Source: Eledone cirrhosa (taxonomy: Eukaryota; Mollusca; Cephalopoda; Octopoda; Eledonidae). Taken from it: a stretch of DNA of 64,000 nucleotides. The translations under genes were made by a program, and so were the position numbers. The notes under the pieces were generated by a model. The model made no database searches, was not told where the DNA came from, and saw only the letters and a list, made by a program, of their open reading frames with translations. How positions within the stretch are numbered: the first letter of the stretch is position 1; each line of letters opens with the position of its first letter. Of the stretch, positions 1-10,574 are shown piece by piece. The stretch lies in NCBI GenBank assembly GCA_964016885.1, contig OZ024746.1:101285089-101349088 (forward strand), written 5' to 3'.

Positions 1-235
1 CCATGTCCTGGGTATGACATTAAACTACATCCAGTAGCAAGGGTCCAGTTCGGGAGTTCAGGAGCTGTGGGGAATGTGGAGTTACCCCTTAGTTGTCATA
101 ACTCCCAGGTCTGCTCTGGCCCGGAGTAGTAGTACCTGTTCGGGCCCCATTTATGGGTTAAATAACTACCTTATTCGAGTGGCGCTGGTAAGGTATTGTC
201 AGCCATTGAAAAGAAATATGCAGAGTCGATCTAAC
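1..235. other. Unassigned sequence
   Basis: I recognise no gene, SINE head or LINE motif here. A short open frame begins at 74 but runs into a TA microsatellite and has no recognisable domain. It may be the edge of a repeat whose remainder lies outside the window. Confidence 0.3.
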
Positions 236-237
236 AG

Positions 238-240
<3 letters not shown>

Positions 241-275
<35 letters not shown>
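241..275. repeat. TA microsatellite
   Basis: About 17 TA dinucleotides. It is followed by a 39-bp segment (about 281-319) that recurs nearly unchanged at 640-678, so the two flank the hammerhead-bearing element as direct repeats. Confidence 0.9.
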
Positions 276-278
<3 letters not shown>

Positions 279-424
279 AAATAAGATTTCACTTCAAGCA
301 TAGCTTTATACAAATATGTATAGAAATTTTGTATTTCTAAAGAAACACGGTTTTAGGAAGCCGTAGCTATGCAACCACCGGGGCTAACGCCCTCTGGTGG
401 TGTCCAGCAGAAGCAAGGGGGACA

Positions 425-468
425 ACCGTCTATGCATTTCAGGCTTAACTGGCCATCTTCAGGACGGT
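425..468 (-). ncRNA. Hammerhead ribozyme-like motif (type I)
   Basis: Read on the minus strand: stem I ACCGTC, core CTGAAGA, stem II GGC/GCC with loop CAGTTAA and a T-T apposition at its base, GAA, stem III ATG/CAT without a loop, cleavage-position A, then stem I partner GACGGT. All six stem I pairs are Watson-Crick. Core position 7 is variable in hammerheads, so CTGAAGA is acceptable. The U-U pair at 10.1/11.1 is unusual and also occurs at 23668, 24452 and 47427. Activity is inferred, not shown. Confidence 0.62.
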
Positions 469-491
469 CCCTCTGGAGTAACAATTTCAAT

Positions 492-515
492 GGGAAGTAA
501 CTCTAGCTACTTCCC
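492..515. repeat. Short hairpin GGGAAGTA...TACTTCCC, copy 1
   Basis: Eight-bp arms with an 8-nt loop. An identical hairpin with about 40 bp of shared context lies at 1551-1574. Confidence 0.7.
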
Positions 516-734
516 TTGTCTACTGCTGGACTTGAAAACAGTCGAGAATATATAGTTTTCTCGTCTGTGTAAATGAGGTGATTAATCTCATTTGCATATG
601 AAGCTGCATAAGTTGGCTCAACTTATAATAGAAAAGAAATAAGATTTCGCTTCAAGCATAGCTTTATACAATATGTACAGAAATAGAAAAAAAATATATA
701 TATCTGTATTTTGTGTTCATAATTTGGCATTAAT

Positions 735-830
735 AATATACTGGTTGGAAGCCCTTCCTATCACCAGCACCACTTTACAGCATGGACTGGGTGCTTTTAT
801 TCGTGCCACCAGCACTGGACTCAGAAGCCC
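735..830 (-). mobile_element. SINE body fragment
   Basis: Contains the 'gccCTTCCTA...TTTACAG...GGGTGCTTTT' block that forms the middle of the ATG-tailed SINE seen more completely at 11764-12087. The tRNA-derived head is absent and divergence is high. Confidence 0.6.
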
Positions 831-859
831 TCTCCTCCATCTCATAACTTTGGCATGGT

Positions 860-1735
860 TTTAATGGCTGAACAACACTTCCATCACCTCCATTTTACTA
901 TATGATGTCTCTCATTATCTCCCCCCTCCTCCTCCCTAACCTTATCTTCTCACAACGTTCACAAAAAGCAAAGATCTGTATTGTTGTTGTTGCTGTTGTT
1001 ATTGTTATGGCATTTGTTAGTAAGATGAGGCTAAGTTGGTTTATTTTTGCTATTGACAGAATCAAACACCTTCATATAAAATGCTAAAACAACTATTGTT
1101 TCCAATAATTCCACAAACTTCACTAAATTGTACAATATATTTTTAGTGAGCTGGTCCCAGGGTTACTTACTCCAGTAGGTACCACCGGATCCCAACTACT
1201 AAATTTAATAGAAATATGAGATAGGAGAATTTTTATACAATATCATGCCGTGTGAGAATTATCTCTCACTACAAAAAGTAATGACTAAAACGTAACAAGT
1301 TTCTCAAAACGAATATCAAAATTAACTTGCATTTAATGTAGTCCATGTTACAAATATGGTAAACAAATATCCTCGTGTCATAACGAGGTAAAATCCTGAA
1401 CCATGAGATGTGATTGGATAAAGGTTAGCATGCTTGCGCTCGATGTGATCAGTTTGAGAAAAAGCTGCCAGAAAGAGAAAGATGGATTTTAGTTTCCTTT
1501 TTTATAATCCCTTGGACGGAAGTTTCTAGGGAAGTTTCTAGAATTTCAATGGGAAGTAACTCTAGCTACTTCCCTTGTCTAGAGAGAGCTACATATTTCT
1601 TACTGATTTCTTCTGTGTTTTGTTTCTACATTTCTTCATTGGTTTGACAGATTTATAATTATGAAGAAAGAAACATTTCCTGACAAATAGGAATGGATTA
1701 ACTTTAAACATCCTATAATGATTTAGCAGAATATA
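860..1735. other. Non-coding unique or decayed sequence
   Basis: AT-rich with stops in all frames. The only notable piece is the second GGGAAGTA hairpin (1551-1574). I see no exon with convincing splice sites. Confidence 0.4.
1551..1574. repeat. Short hairpin GGGAAGTA...TACTTCCC, copy 2
   Basis: Identical to 492-515, with the same flanking bases (ATTTCAAT before, TTGTCTA after). It marks a second, shorter remnant of the same repeat family. Confidence 0.7.
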
Positions 1736-1745
1736 TCTAAATTCA

Positions 1746-1900
1746 TGTTTGTTAATTCAAATGTTTATAGTATCTTCACTACTGGACAGATCATTGTGAA
1801 AATTTGCAGTAAATTAAAGATTTTAATTTCTAATGTGGTATTTTCTACTTAATGTGTTGCTAATGTGATTTTATGTGGTAGAAGATGTTAAGAGTTAATC
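1746..1900 (+). repeat. Dispersed repeat, copy 1 of 2
   Basis: Starts GTTTGTTAATTCAAATG and ends near AGATGTTAAGAGTTAATC. The same order of blocks recurs at 4797-5037 with moderate divergence. The family is not recognised. Confidence 0.55.
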
Positions 1901-2024
1901 TACACTGGACAGAGAACATAAATATAATTTTCAGTTGTTGGTGGTATTTAGACCCAAGATCATTCCTTCAGGCATTCTTGCCATGATCATTCCATCTTTT
2001 TCAATAGGATTACATTATCTAATG

Positions 2025-2070
2025 TAAGATTTAACTGCTATTTCTAACAGACTGCACAGAGGCTTCTGGG
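2025..2070 (+). repeat. Recurrent CTGCTATTTCTAGCAG-type hairpin motif
   Basis: Diverged copy of a motif found at ten or more places in the window (consensus core GAGATTTGGCTGCTATTTCT). Other copies include 2346, 38993, 49838, 53416, 53901 and 53993, and on the minus strand 14515, 33100 and 39183. Confidence 0.5.
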
Positions 2071-2433
2071 GTTGATAAAATACCAGCCAAGTACTAACAC
2101 TGATTTTTCTTCAACTTTCTGTGTTGCACTCTCTTTGGATTGGTTACATTGCATTGTGGAAAAGGTCACAAGAAACCATCCACAGTGTCTCTGTCTCTAG
2201 AAATGAAGAAGGGTTGAACAAGGGCAAGCAACCTCATATGATAGAAAGACTATTATGCTATTAGAATCATAAAAGGAAATAAAAAAGTATCTAGGATTAT
2301 ATTAATTAATATGGCTTTACTTTTCTGAAGATGATTGTGTGTGATCTGAGGGAGATTTCCTTGCTATTTCTGGATGGCTCAGCAACAATCAACATGTTTT
2401 ATATGAAAGTGTTGGTCTTTTTCACCTCCTCTG

Positions 2434-2585
2434 CAGACCGTGTTTTCCTCATACAATCTGTTTGGGGCTTGGTTCTCTGTTTGGCTGTCCTTTCTAATGC
2501 CAACCATATTACAGTGTTTAGTAGGAACTTTTTATATGACATCACCCCTACCATTTTACAGGGTTGGATGGATGCTTTTGTCATA
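2434..2585 (-). mobile_element. SINE body fragment
   Basis: Diverged copy of the ATG-tailed SINE middle (CCTTTCTAATGCCAACC, TTACAG, GGATGCTTTT). It ends at a TA microsatellite (2583-2612). No tRNA head. Confidence 0.5.
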
Positions 2586-2692
2586 TATATATGTATATAT
2601 ATATATATATATATGGAAGATCAGTAAAATCGAAGTTATGGCAGTTGGCCAACATCCGCGAAGTAACAATTTGGATTTGCATGAAGCACTCA

Positions 2693-2847
2693 ATAACAAT
2701 TGTTTCTATTTTTGGCACAAGGCCAGCAATTATCCCAGTGCATTACTGGTACTTTATTCTATCGACCCAGTAAGGATGAAAGGCAAAGTCAACCTCAGCG
2801 GGATTTGAACTCAGATCGTAAAGGGACGTATCTACCGATACTGCCAA
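2693..2847 (-). mobile_element. tRNA-derived SINE (TTGTGCC-tail type)
   Basis: Minus-strand copy. The B-box-like segment is the reverse complement of GGATTTGAACTCAG at about 2801-2814. It is followed by the conserved body (CTTTCATCC, AAAGTACCAG) and the tail GGCCTTGTGCC...GAAACAATTGTTATT. Near full length for this short SINE; the head end near 2847 is ragged. Confidence 0.85.
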
Positions 2848-2976
2848 TTCACCAATAATAATGAATCTATAAATCGATAGGTTACACCTTAGAGTAAGAA
2901 ACATATGTTAAAAAGTGTGACAAATTGAAAACTGTAGTTAAGGAGACATAGTCCGTGGAAGTTAGACATTAAATGA

Positions 2977-3019
<43 letters not shown>

Positions 3020-3039
3020 GTGTTTCCATAGGAAAGGTA

Positions 3040-3142
3040 AAGGAAAGGAGAGTGCTCTATGTAGGCTACAGAGCTATTTAGTTATGTAATAAACAACCTT
3101 TGGTAAATGGAATAATTGTCTTATGTTGTTTATTACATAACT

Positions 3143-3150
<8 letters not shown>
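3040..3150. repeat. Foldback relative of the 34.9-kb hammerhead element
   Basis: Perfect 22-bp arms at 3076-3097 and 3125-3146 around a 27-nt loop. The flank AGTGCTCTATGTA and the loop piece CCTTTGGTAAATGGAAT match the hammerhead-bearing element at 34870-35020, but the CTGATGA core is missing. It reads as a rearranged, core-less member of that family. Confidence 0.65.
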
Positions 3151-3173
<23 letters not shown>

Positions 3174-3203
3174 TTTACGTCCGCTTTTCCCTGCTTGCAA
3201 GGG
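3144..3203 (-). mobile_element. SINE tail fragment (ATG-tailed type)
   Basis: A run of TCA repeats followed by TTTTACGTCCGCTTTTCCCT, the terminal segment of the ATG-tailed SINE, truncated at a TA repeat. Confidence 0.75.
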
Positions 3204-3267
3204 AATATATATATATTAAATAAGAGAGATGGTATATATATATATATATATATATATACCATATTAT

Positions 3268-3472
3268 TATATATTATTCAAAATATTAATAAATGAAAAA
3301 TATTCTCATAATCAAAATATATATTTTATTATACATATTTCAAAGGTACAATGGTGTTTAAGTACGTATTTTGTCTGATGAAAACGTACTTAAACACCAT
3401 TGTACCTTTGAAATATGTATAATAAAATATATATTTTGATTATGAGAATATTTTTCATTTATTAATATTTTG

Positions 3473-3483
<11 letters not shown>
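3268..3483. repeat. Long palindrome, 99-bp arms, 18-bp spacer
   Basis: Arms 3268-3366 and 3385-3483 are reverse complements over 99 bp by eye. TA repeats flank both sides. A complete hammerhead-like motif spans the spacer and right arm (3368-3428). It shares the segment TTTTATTATACATATTTC with the foldback at 38017-38168, which makes them one family. Confidence 0.9.
3368..3428 (+). ncRNA. Hammerhead ribozyme-like motif (type I)
   Basis: Stem I ATTTTGT, canonical core CTGATGA, stem II AAAcGTAC/GTACcTTT with a 12-nt loop, GAA, loopless stem III ATAT/GTAT, cleavage-position A, stem I partner ATAAAAT (seven pairs, one G-U). Stem I and III are identical to the 38-kb copy, while stem II differs by compensatory changes (AAA/TTT here, GGA/TCC there). 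This is the strongest evidence in the window that the fold is selected or was recently active. Confidence 0.72.
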
Positions 3484-3516
<33 letters not shown>

Positions 3517-3549
3517 TAATATACGTTTGATATGTTTGTGAGATATTTT

Positions 3550-4790
3550 AAGAGATATGCTGTTTGAAAGTGTCAAAATGAGTTTGAAACAAAGTAATGT
3601 TGATTTTAAACTTTATCTTCCTGGGATCAATGTATAGTTGATACTATAAATAGTAAAATAGCTCATGGGACAGGAATACAGCCCCCCCCCCCCCGGACTA
3701 CTTCCTTATATTAGATGAAGTAGCTATAGCCAAAAGATGTTTCCATCTGAGAAGAGAGAGAGAGAGAGAAAGATATTTACTTTGAGATTTATCAGAGATG
3801 TCCCTACCATTATCACCATTAAGTTTATGTTTATTTTCCATGCCTTTATGAGCTGAGTAAGCAAACATGTCCACAGAGTGTTATCAGTAGGGGAGAGGTG
3901 CCTGTATAGAGAAGGGTTTACTTCCAGTAATATAAATACTGACATCTCAAAGTAGTCCCTATCTATAAGGTGGGCAAGGGAGGGCATTAACCACACACAA
4001 CTTGTCATGCAGTAAATTTACTAAGGGTACATGTACTGATGACGACAATATTTCAAGTTTTCAGCAACGATGACTTGACTAAAATTATGAACTAAACTAG
4101 CAATAATATTTATCCATGGCTTCAAATTTTAAAAGTTCTGAATATAAAAGAACAAAAGGCCAACCAACAAGCTGTCTCCTTTGAAATATTTACTAGAGAA
4201 ACATTTTTCTAAGATATTTTCTTCCCTGTTTAGTATAGAACTATTTTTCAATGTACACTCAATATGGCTGAATGCTTCAGACATTCACTTTACAATCTAA
4301 GTTCTGAGTTTAATTCTATGTTAGGCTAATGTCATCTACCATGACGTTATGTTAACTGATGTCTTGTGAACGAAACTAGGTGGATGCAAACTGTTTGGGT
4401 CATCAGATGGTCTGTAATTCAAAGAACCAGTCATACACTATGCCATGCGGAATTGCCCTGAAAATTATGTCTGTGGAATGTTCAGCATGAGCAGGCTGTT
4501 CTATTGAACATCTGGAATACTCCTCATCAAAACTGTCAGAGGTCCATTCCATTTTGGATGAGGAAAGTCTATAAATATGTTTGACAGATGATCCTCTATC
4601 TATAAACCCTGCAGTGAATTACTGCCAACTTTCCAACACAAACTGTCAGTATGATCTCAAATAGTAAAAAGAATTTGAACATGTGACCAGTGGACTATTT
4701 CCTTAATATAACAGTTGATATAACATGCCAAAATTTAATTACAGCAATTAACTCATAATACCTCGTTATAGTTTAAAAAGAAATATTGAA
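3550..4790. other. Non-coding sequence with a decayed SINE-like stretch
   Basis: A poly-C run lies at about 3681-3695. Around 4251-4440 a degenerate tRNA-SINE-like series is visible (GAGTTTAATTCTATG, then a CTTGTGAACG-like body), too diverged to delimit. No exon or conserved ORF is recognised. Confidence 0.35.
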
Positions 4791-4796
4791 AAATTG

Positions 4797-5037
4797 GTTT
4801 GTTAATTCAAATGGTTATAGCATCATTACTAATGTACAGATGGGTTGAGAAAATTTGTAGTATTAGAGAGAAGGCTTTAATGTTTAATGTAATATAGCCA
4901 TAGTACAGTTTTAGTAGTATATAGATAGTCATAGTACAGTTTTAGTAGTATATGGATAGTCATAGTACAGTTTTATATTTTTCAAGATTGTATTGCTCAA
5001 TGTGGTTTCATGTGGTACAGGATGTTGAGAGTTGATG
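4797..5037 (+). repeat. Dispersed repeat, copy 2 of 2
   Basis: Matches 1746-1900 at both ends (GTTTGTTAATTCAAATG; GGATGTTGAGAGTTGATGA). It is longer because a 31-bp tandem triplication lies inside it. Confidence 0.55.
4899..4975. repeat. 31-bp tandem repeat, about 2.5 copies
   Basis: Units starting CATAGTACAGTTTTAGTAGT begin at 4899, 4930 and 4961 and are nearly identical. Confidence 0.9.
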
Positions 5038-5039
5038 AC

Positions 5040-5935
5040 TTCTTTTAATGAGAAATAAGAACAAATATAAAAGTTTGGTATATAGTGCAATTGTATTTGA
5101 AAATGTTAGTGGGAAGCCAGATGCTAGAGAAGATTGAATTCTAGTCTGAGAAGAGAACTTTTCAATGACTGCTGCAGCCCACTTTAGGGACAAGTCAGAA
5201 ATTCCAAGATATTTAGAAAACTTGAGTATTTTAAATTCACCACTCTTAGACATAGAACAGTGAAGTTGTAAGTAAATCAAGTTTATTTCTATTTAAAAAG
5301 AGTTCAATAGAAACTACTTCCAATGCTCTGAAGAAGGTATCGACACAACATAATCTCATTATGAAGCCTTTAAGTCATCAATTAATATCAAGCTACAGAT
5401 GAAGGGATCTACTGCAGGTGTTATATCAGATATATACATGATGTAATAATATACTGCAGCATACTTGTAACACTGTTGTGTAGTTGATTTGTGTAAGCAA
5501 AGTATTAAGAGGAGATATTAAATAAATATGAAACTATTTTGCACTTTAAAGCTATAAGATGTTCTATGCTACATTAGGGAGTCCAGAAAAGAACCAGTTT
5601 TAGAATTCATATTAACATATTAACTGTACTTCAGGATTTTCATATAAAAAATAATATCTTGATTTGAACTAAGGTTATTACAATCTCACATCCCCAGGGC
5701 TCATGCCTCACACCCCAGGGGCTCATGCTGATAATATTCCCTTAGATAAGAACTAAATTCAGCATCTGGTTTTTTCTGTTTTACTTACATTTTTGTTTGT
5801 AATAATTATTTTCCAACGAGAAATAATATAGAAACATTGAATTATTTCTGCTTGAGAAAGATAATATGAATGAAGGGCTCAAACATAGGATTTAGGTAAT
5901 ATATAAAAAAAGGAAATCTGATCTGTTATTAGAGA
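5040..5935. other. Non-coding sequence
   Basis: Apart from a 21-bp duplication around 5686-5728 (CCCCAGGGCTCATGC twice), nothing is recognised. The minus-strand frame 5280-5008 has no domain and no supporting splice signals. Confidence 0.35.
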
Positions 5936-6038
5936 GTTGTTGTTTAACCCCAGGTCAGCCCCGATTAAGCAGACCTACGATAAAAAACTTTCCAGTTACG
6001 ATCAACCAATATATTGTCAAGTATCATACATTTAATAC
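5936..6038. repeat. Fragment of an unidentified interspersed repeat
   Basis: Starts GTTGTTTAACCCCAGGTCAG and resembles a repeat I associate with cephalopod genomes. A mariner-type MITE appears inserted at its right edge. Family assignment is from memory only. Confidence 0.3.
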
Positions 6039-6040
6039 TA

Positions 6041-6232
6041 TAGGGTGGCCCAAAAGTCGAGGTTGCAACTGTTTATAATTTTTTTAATTTATATTTTATA
6101 ATATAGAGGTGTCACAAGGATTGACAAGTGCAAAATAATTTCCATTATGTCCTCTAAGTTGTATCAAAATTTCATACATCAATCTGTACAATTCAGGAAG
6201 TTAATAAAAACTAAAACTTTTCGGCCACTCTG
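6041..6232. mobile_element. Mariner/Tc1-type MITE
   Basis: The left end TAGGGTGGCCCAAAAGT and the right end, reverse-complemented, CAGAGTGGCCGAAAAGT match at 14 of 17 positions. TA target duplications lie at 6039-6040 and 6233-6234. At 192 bp with no ORF it is non-autonomous. The GGGTGGCCCAAAAG end is typical of mariner elements. Confidence 0.7.
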
Positions 6233-6239
6233 TACATTA

Positions 6240-7500
6240 TGCAATGTAATCTTATGTATCATCTTAAAGGTGGTAGGGTATTTCTAGCATCTTAAGCAGC
6301 CATGTAAAGAATCCCTCATTGAGATGAATTGGTGAATGATAGGACAAGAGGTGCTGTTTAAATTTACAGTGAAATATTATGATTGTCTACAAGATTTCTT
6401 TTGAAGTTTAAGTGTAGAATGGTGAGAGGAAAGAAAAGTGTGTTTTTACATCATTAGTAACTTTAGAATTCTTCCCTAGGGTTAGGCTACTTCTATCAGC
6501 CAAATTTCCCCTGTCCGTAAAATATCCCACTACCGATCTTAAGGAGACACTGGATAATGTAGTCTAATAAGACAGGGGGTGGAATAACATCACAGCTTCT
6601 ATGAAGGCTGTACAAGCCGAACAATAACAAAATCTCTTTAAAATGATCATTAGATATTTTACACTTAAATCTTATAAATAAATCAATATATATTGTAAAT
6701 ACAGTTGTACATAAATTAAGATTTAATCAAACTACGTATTATTACATAGGGAGCTCTGTATAGAAGTAGCACCTTTGTTGTCTGGTGGAATTAACAGTCA
6801 AAGTAGGATCTCATCCACCTCCTAAATATCTGGTACACCAGCTGGCTCTTAGTACCTCACACTGGTACACCACACCAGCTGGTGAGGGGTGGTGTTGACA
6901 CTGGGTGGAGGAGTTGCACCTAACAGCCAAATGCCAGGGTGGCAGAAGTCCATGTTTGACTCAACAGCCACATGTAAAGGAGTAAACCTTACAAATCAGG
7001 AGTGGAGCTACAAAGGTGGACCAGTGTCTTGCAAACACTGTTTTGGCAGCTCCTGCTGGTGCCAAATGTGATACTTCACATTCCTTTGGACCCCACCAGT
7101 AAGGCAGAGATGGGGATCCTGACAACTGGGCCCCATACTTTATGCCCAGGCTTGTACCCTGGAAATGCCACCCCAGCCACGCTCTCATGTGAGGAAACAA
7201 CAGGGAAACTGGCAGTTTACGAGTTATAAGTTCCAATCCCAATTGGCATAGAGAATGGGGCACCAAGGGTCAGCTTCAATGGTAGGAGGGATCATTGTAT
7301 CCCAATGGAACACTATTTCCTGCCTAAAGCCAGCTGTCCCCAGTCTATATGGTGTTGTCCCACCAACGTCTGCCTGCTTCAGTGGGTACCTGAAGCTCAG
7401 TGTATTGACATGCACAACAGACAGGAACCTTGTACTAGACAAAAATAAACTTAAACAAATCAAAGAAGACCCCAGCTCTTTGACTTACAAGTTGGAACAT
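6240..7500. other. Non-coding; right part possibly the 5' region of the adjacent LINE
   Basis: 6240-6840 shows nothing recognisable. From about 6880 the sequence becomes less AT-rich and leads without a break into LINE endonuclease-like coding sequence near 7520, so it may be the LINE 5' untranslated region. Short open frames here have no domain. Confidence 0.3.
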
Positions 7501-7519
7501 ACACAGCATGTGCAGAAGC

Positions 7520-9090
7520 ACCTCTGAAGACCTTAGAGATGTGGACAACACAAAGAAGACAGCCATCATTGACAGAGAGTTCTCCAGACTCAGCATAACT
7601 GCCCTTCAGGAAACTAAGCTGGTCTCCAGTGGCTTTCTCAGAGAAGAACTACATCTTCTTCTGGAAGGGTAAAGAACCTGAAGAGTCCCTCCATCAACCC
7701 CCCCCCCCCCCCTGGCTGCTGTACAGCCTCCCTCACAGAACATATACGTTCCATCCGACTTAGTACTGCTTCAGGCCCCTGTCAATGTCATTAGTGTCTA
7801 TGCTTCCACCCTCACCTCATCAGAAGACACAAAGGACCAGTTCTACGGGAAACTTGAACTTGTTCAGGGATGCCCAGGATGGCCAGATGCCCAGGATGGC
7901 CAGATGCCCAGGATGGCCAGATGCCCAGGATGGCCAGATGCCCAGGATGGCCAGATGCCCAGGATGGCCAGATGCCCAGGATGACCAGATGCCCAGGATG
8001 GCCAGATGCCCAGGATGGCCAGATGCCTACGAGACCATAGCACTGGAAAAATCAATGAGGATGGTCAGAGACTACTGGAAATGTGCACATACCATAACCT
8101 CTGTGTCACAAACACCTTCTTTGAGAGCAACTCACAAAAACAAAGTGTAAAGGAGGCTCCCCATATCTCATCACTGGCACCAACTTGACCAGATCATCAG
8201 CAGACACCCAGCTCTTAACAGTGTCCTTGTCACCTGAAGTTACCACAGAGCCAACTGTGACACCGACCACGCCCTTGTCAGCTGCAATGTGCACCTCCAA
8301 CCTCACACACTACACTACACCAAGCAAAAGGGTCGTCCTCATATCAACACTGCACAGATGTCTGTTTCCCTCAAGGTGGAAGAATATATATCTACCCTAA
8401 ACTAAGCTCTCCAGGACCTGCCAGAAAATGATGCCTCAACAAAATGGGATGCCATGAAGGATGCCATTTACAGTTCAGCCATGGCCACATTTGACAAGAA
8501 AGAATAACCCAATGAGGATTGGTTCAGTGCACACCTACCAAAAATGGAACCAACAGAGAAGGCCTATTTGAACTTCTCCACAGCCCCGTGATCTCCTTCC
8601 ATACTGACATGAAGGGAACAGTCCTCTATGATGGATCCTCCTTGCATCCCTTCCCCATCAACAGTGGTGTTAAGCAGGGCTGCATGCTGGTACTGACCCT
8701 CATTGAGATATTCTACTCCCTGGTCAAACACCATCATGGTTGACAAAGAGAAGTGAAAGAACACAACAAGATTCAAGTGGACTAGGTCTATGTAGCACTT
8801 TTGCTAAGAATGGAAGTGAAACCTGGAAGACCAGCACGAGACAAGTCAATGTCTTCCACATGCGCTATCTCAAACACATCCTTGAAGCCAGCTGGCAGGA
8901 CCATATCGCACACAATGATATCCTACAACATGCCAGGATTGCCAGCATGTATTCCCCGCTGAGCGAGCGCTGTCTTCATTGTCTAGGACTTATTTGGAGT
9001 ATAGAGGATTGGAGGTTGACCATCTCTCCATTTCAGGGAAACATGGAAAAGAGATATGAAAGCCAGCAATATCCCTGCTTCCAGATGTAG
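7520..9090 (+). pseudogene. Decayed, internally deleted non-LTR retrotransposon (LINE)
   Basis: Frame-shifted conceptual translation gives LINE-like pieces in the expected order: endonuclease N-part near 7530-7640 (TAIIDREFSRLS, ITALQETKL), a later endonuclease part near 8040-8300 (LLEMCTYHNLCVTNTFF, DQII, DHALVSC), reverse transcriptase motif B near 8610-8700 (GSSLHPFPINSGVKQGC), then the C-terminal region near 8790-9000 (GSETWKTSTRQ, MRYLKHILEASWQDHI, HARIASMYSPL). Motifs A and C with the YADD box are missing, so the RT core was deleted. Many stops and frameshifts, plus a 17-bp minisatellite inside the endonuclease part, show it is dead. Confidence 0.75.
7867..8030. repeat. 17-bp minisatellite, about 10 copies
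   Basis: Unit ATGCCCAGGATGGCCAG with one substituted copy. It sits inside the decayed endonuclease coding region of the LINE. Confidence 0.92.
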
Positions 9091-9103
9091 ATGCAAAAAG
9101 AGG

Positions 9104-9437
9104 TCAATTACTACTACTACTACTACTACCACCACTGCTACTACTACCACCACCACTACTGCTACTACTGCTGCTACTACTACTACCACTACTGCTACTA
9201 CTACTACTACCACCACCACTACTGCTACTACTACTACTACTACTACTACTATTACTACTACCACCACTACTGCTACTACTACCACCACCACTACTGCTAC
9301 TACTACCACCACCACCACTACTACTACTACTACCACCACTACGGCTACTACTACTACTACCACCACCACTACTGCTACTACTACTGCTTCTACTACTACC
9401 ACCACTACTGCTACTACCACCACCACCACCGCCGCCG

Positions 9438-9490
<53 letters not shown>

Positions 9491-9534
9491 GCTACTACTA
9501 CTACTACCACCACCACTACTGCTACTACTACTGC

Positions 9535-9567
<33 letters not shown>

Positions 9568-9698
9568 TACTGCTACTACTACCACCACCACTACTGCTAC
9601 TACTACTACTACTACCACCACTGCTACTACTACCACCACCACTACTGCTACTACTACTACCACTACTGCTACTACTACTACTACCACCACCACTACTG

Positions 9699-9744
<46 letters not shown>

Positions 9745-9773
9745 TACTGCTACTACTACCACCACCACTACTG

Positions 9774-9813
<40 letters not shown>

Positions 9814-9941
9814 CACCACTACTACTACCACCACCACTACTGCTACTACTACTGCTACTACTACTACTTCTACTACTACCACCACTACTGCTACTACTAC
9901 CACCACCACCACTGCTACTACTACCACCACCACCACTACTG

Positions 9942-9985
<44 letters not shown>

Positions 9986-10016
9986 GCTACTACTACTACT
10001 ACCACCACCACTACTG

Positions 10017-10053
<37 letters not shown>

Positions 10054-10082
10054 TACTGCTACTACTACCACCACCACTACTG

Positions 10083-10113
<31 letters not shown>

Positions 10114-10141
10114 CACCACTGCTGCTACTACCACCACCACG

Positions 10142-10206
<65 letters not shown>
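9104..10206. repeat. Compound trinucleotide array (TAC/CAC/TGC)
   Basis: About 1.1 kb of trinucleotides, mainly TAC with interspersed CAC and TGC in a quasi-regular pattern. The long frames through it (poly-Thr, poly-Val, poly-Tyr/His) are artefacts of the triplet period. Confidence 0.97.
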
Positions 10207-10300
10207 CACTATTACTGCTATAGCCTGGAGGATGATAACAGAAGGCTGTGAGAGAGCCTGATGGATGCCAACTTACTAAACTTCTCACTATAGTCATTAT

Positions 10301-10480
10301 TGGCAGTATCAGTAGAGGGTCGGACGTCATGCTTTCCAGCATAGTTATGTCCCTTTACGATCTGAGTTCAAATCCCGCCGAGGTTGACTTTGCCTTTCAT
10401 CCTTACGGGGTCGATAAAATAAAGTACCAGTAATGTACTGGGTAATTGCTGGCCTTGTGCCTAAAGTAGAAACAATTATT
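10301..10480 (+). mobile_element. tRNA-derived SINE (TTGTGCC-tail type)
   Basis: Near full length. Head TGGCAGTATCAGTAGAGGGT, B-box-like GAGTTCAAATCCCGCC at 10363-10378, body CTTTCATCCTTACGGGGTCG and AAAGTACCAG, tail GGCCTTGTGCCTAAAGTAGA followed by AACAATTATT. Confidence 0.9.
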
Positions 10481-10574
10481 AATTTAAACCTTGTTGACTG
10501 CACCTCTGTACTTGGCTTATACAGCCCTAATGTCTTTGTCCCCCGCATTCTATAACATGCATTAACTTTCTACT

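Larger units (their letters stand above)
281..690 (-). mobile_element. Non-autonomous repeat carrying a hammerhead-like motif
   Basis: The segment is bounded by near-identical 39-bp direct repeats (281-319 and 640-678). It contains a hammerhead-like motif (425-468, minus strand) and a GGGAAGTA/TACTTCCC hairpin (492-515). Its middle (about 525-600) is similar, on the opposite strand, to 35430-35610, which shows a dispersed family. No protein-coding content is visible. Boundaries are uncertain. Confidence 0.5.

Noticed and set aside
3724..4008. Minus-strand 94-codon ORF
   Set aside because: No recognisable domain; start lies in ordinary AT-rich sequence and the end runs through a GA repeat.
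4031..4070. CTGATGACGACAATATTTC as a hammerhead
   Set aside because: No GAAA and no stem I partner.
5008..5280. Minus-strand 90-codon ORF as an exon
   Set aside because: No domain, no polypyrimidine tract with AG or good GT donor at its edges.
8983..10342. Poly-Val, poly-Thr, Tyr/His and Ser/Gly ORFs of about 400 codons
   Set aside because: All are frames of one TAC/CAC/TGC trinucleotide array.
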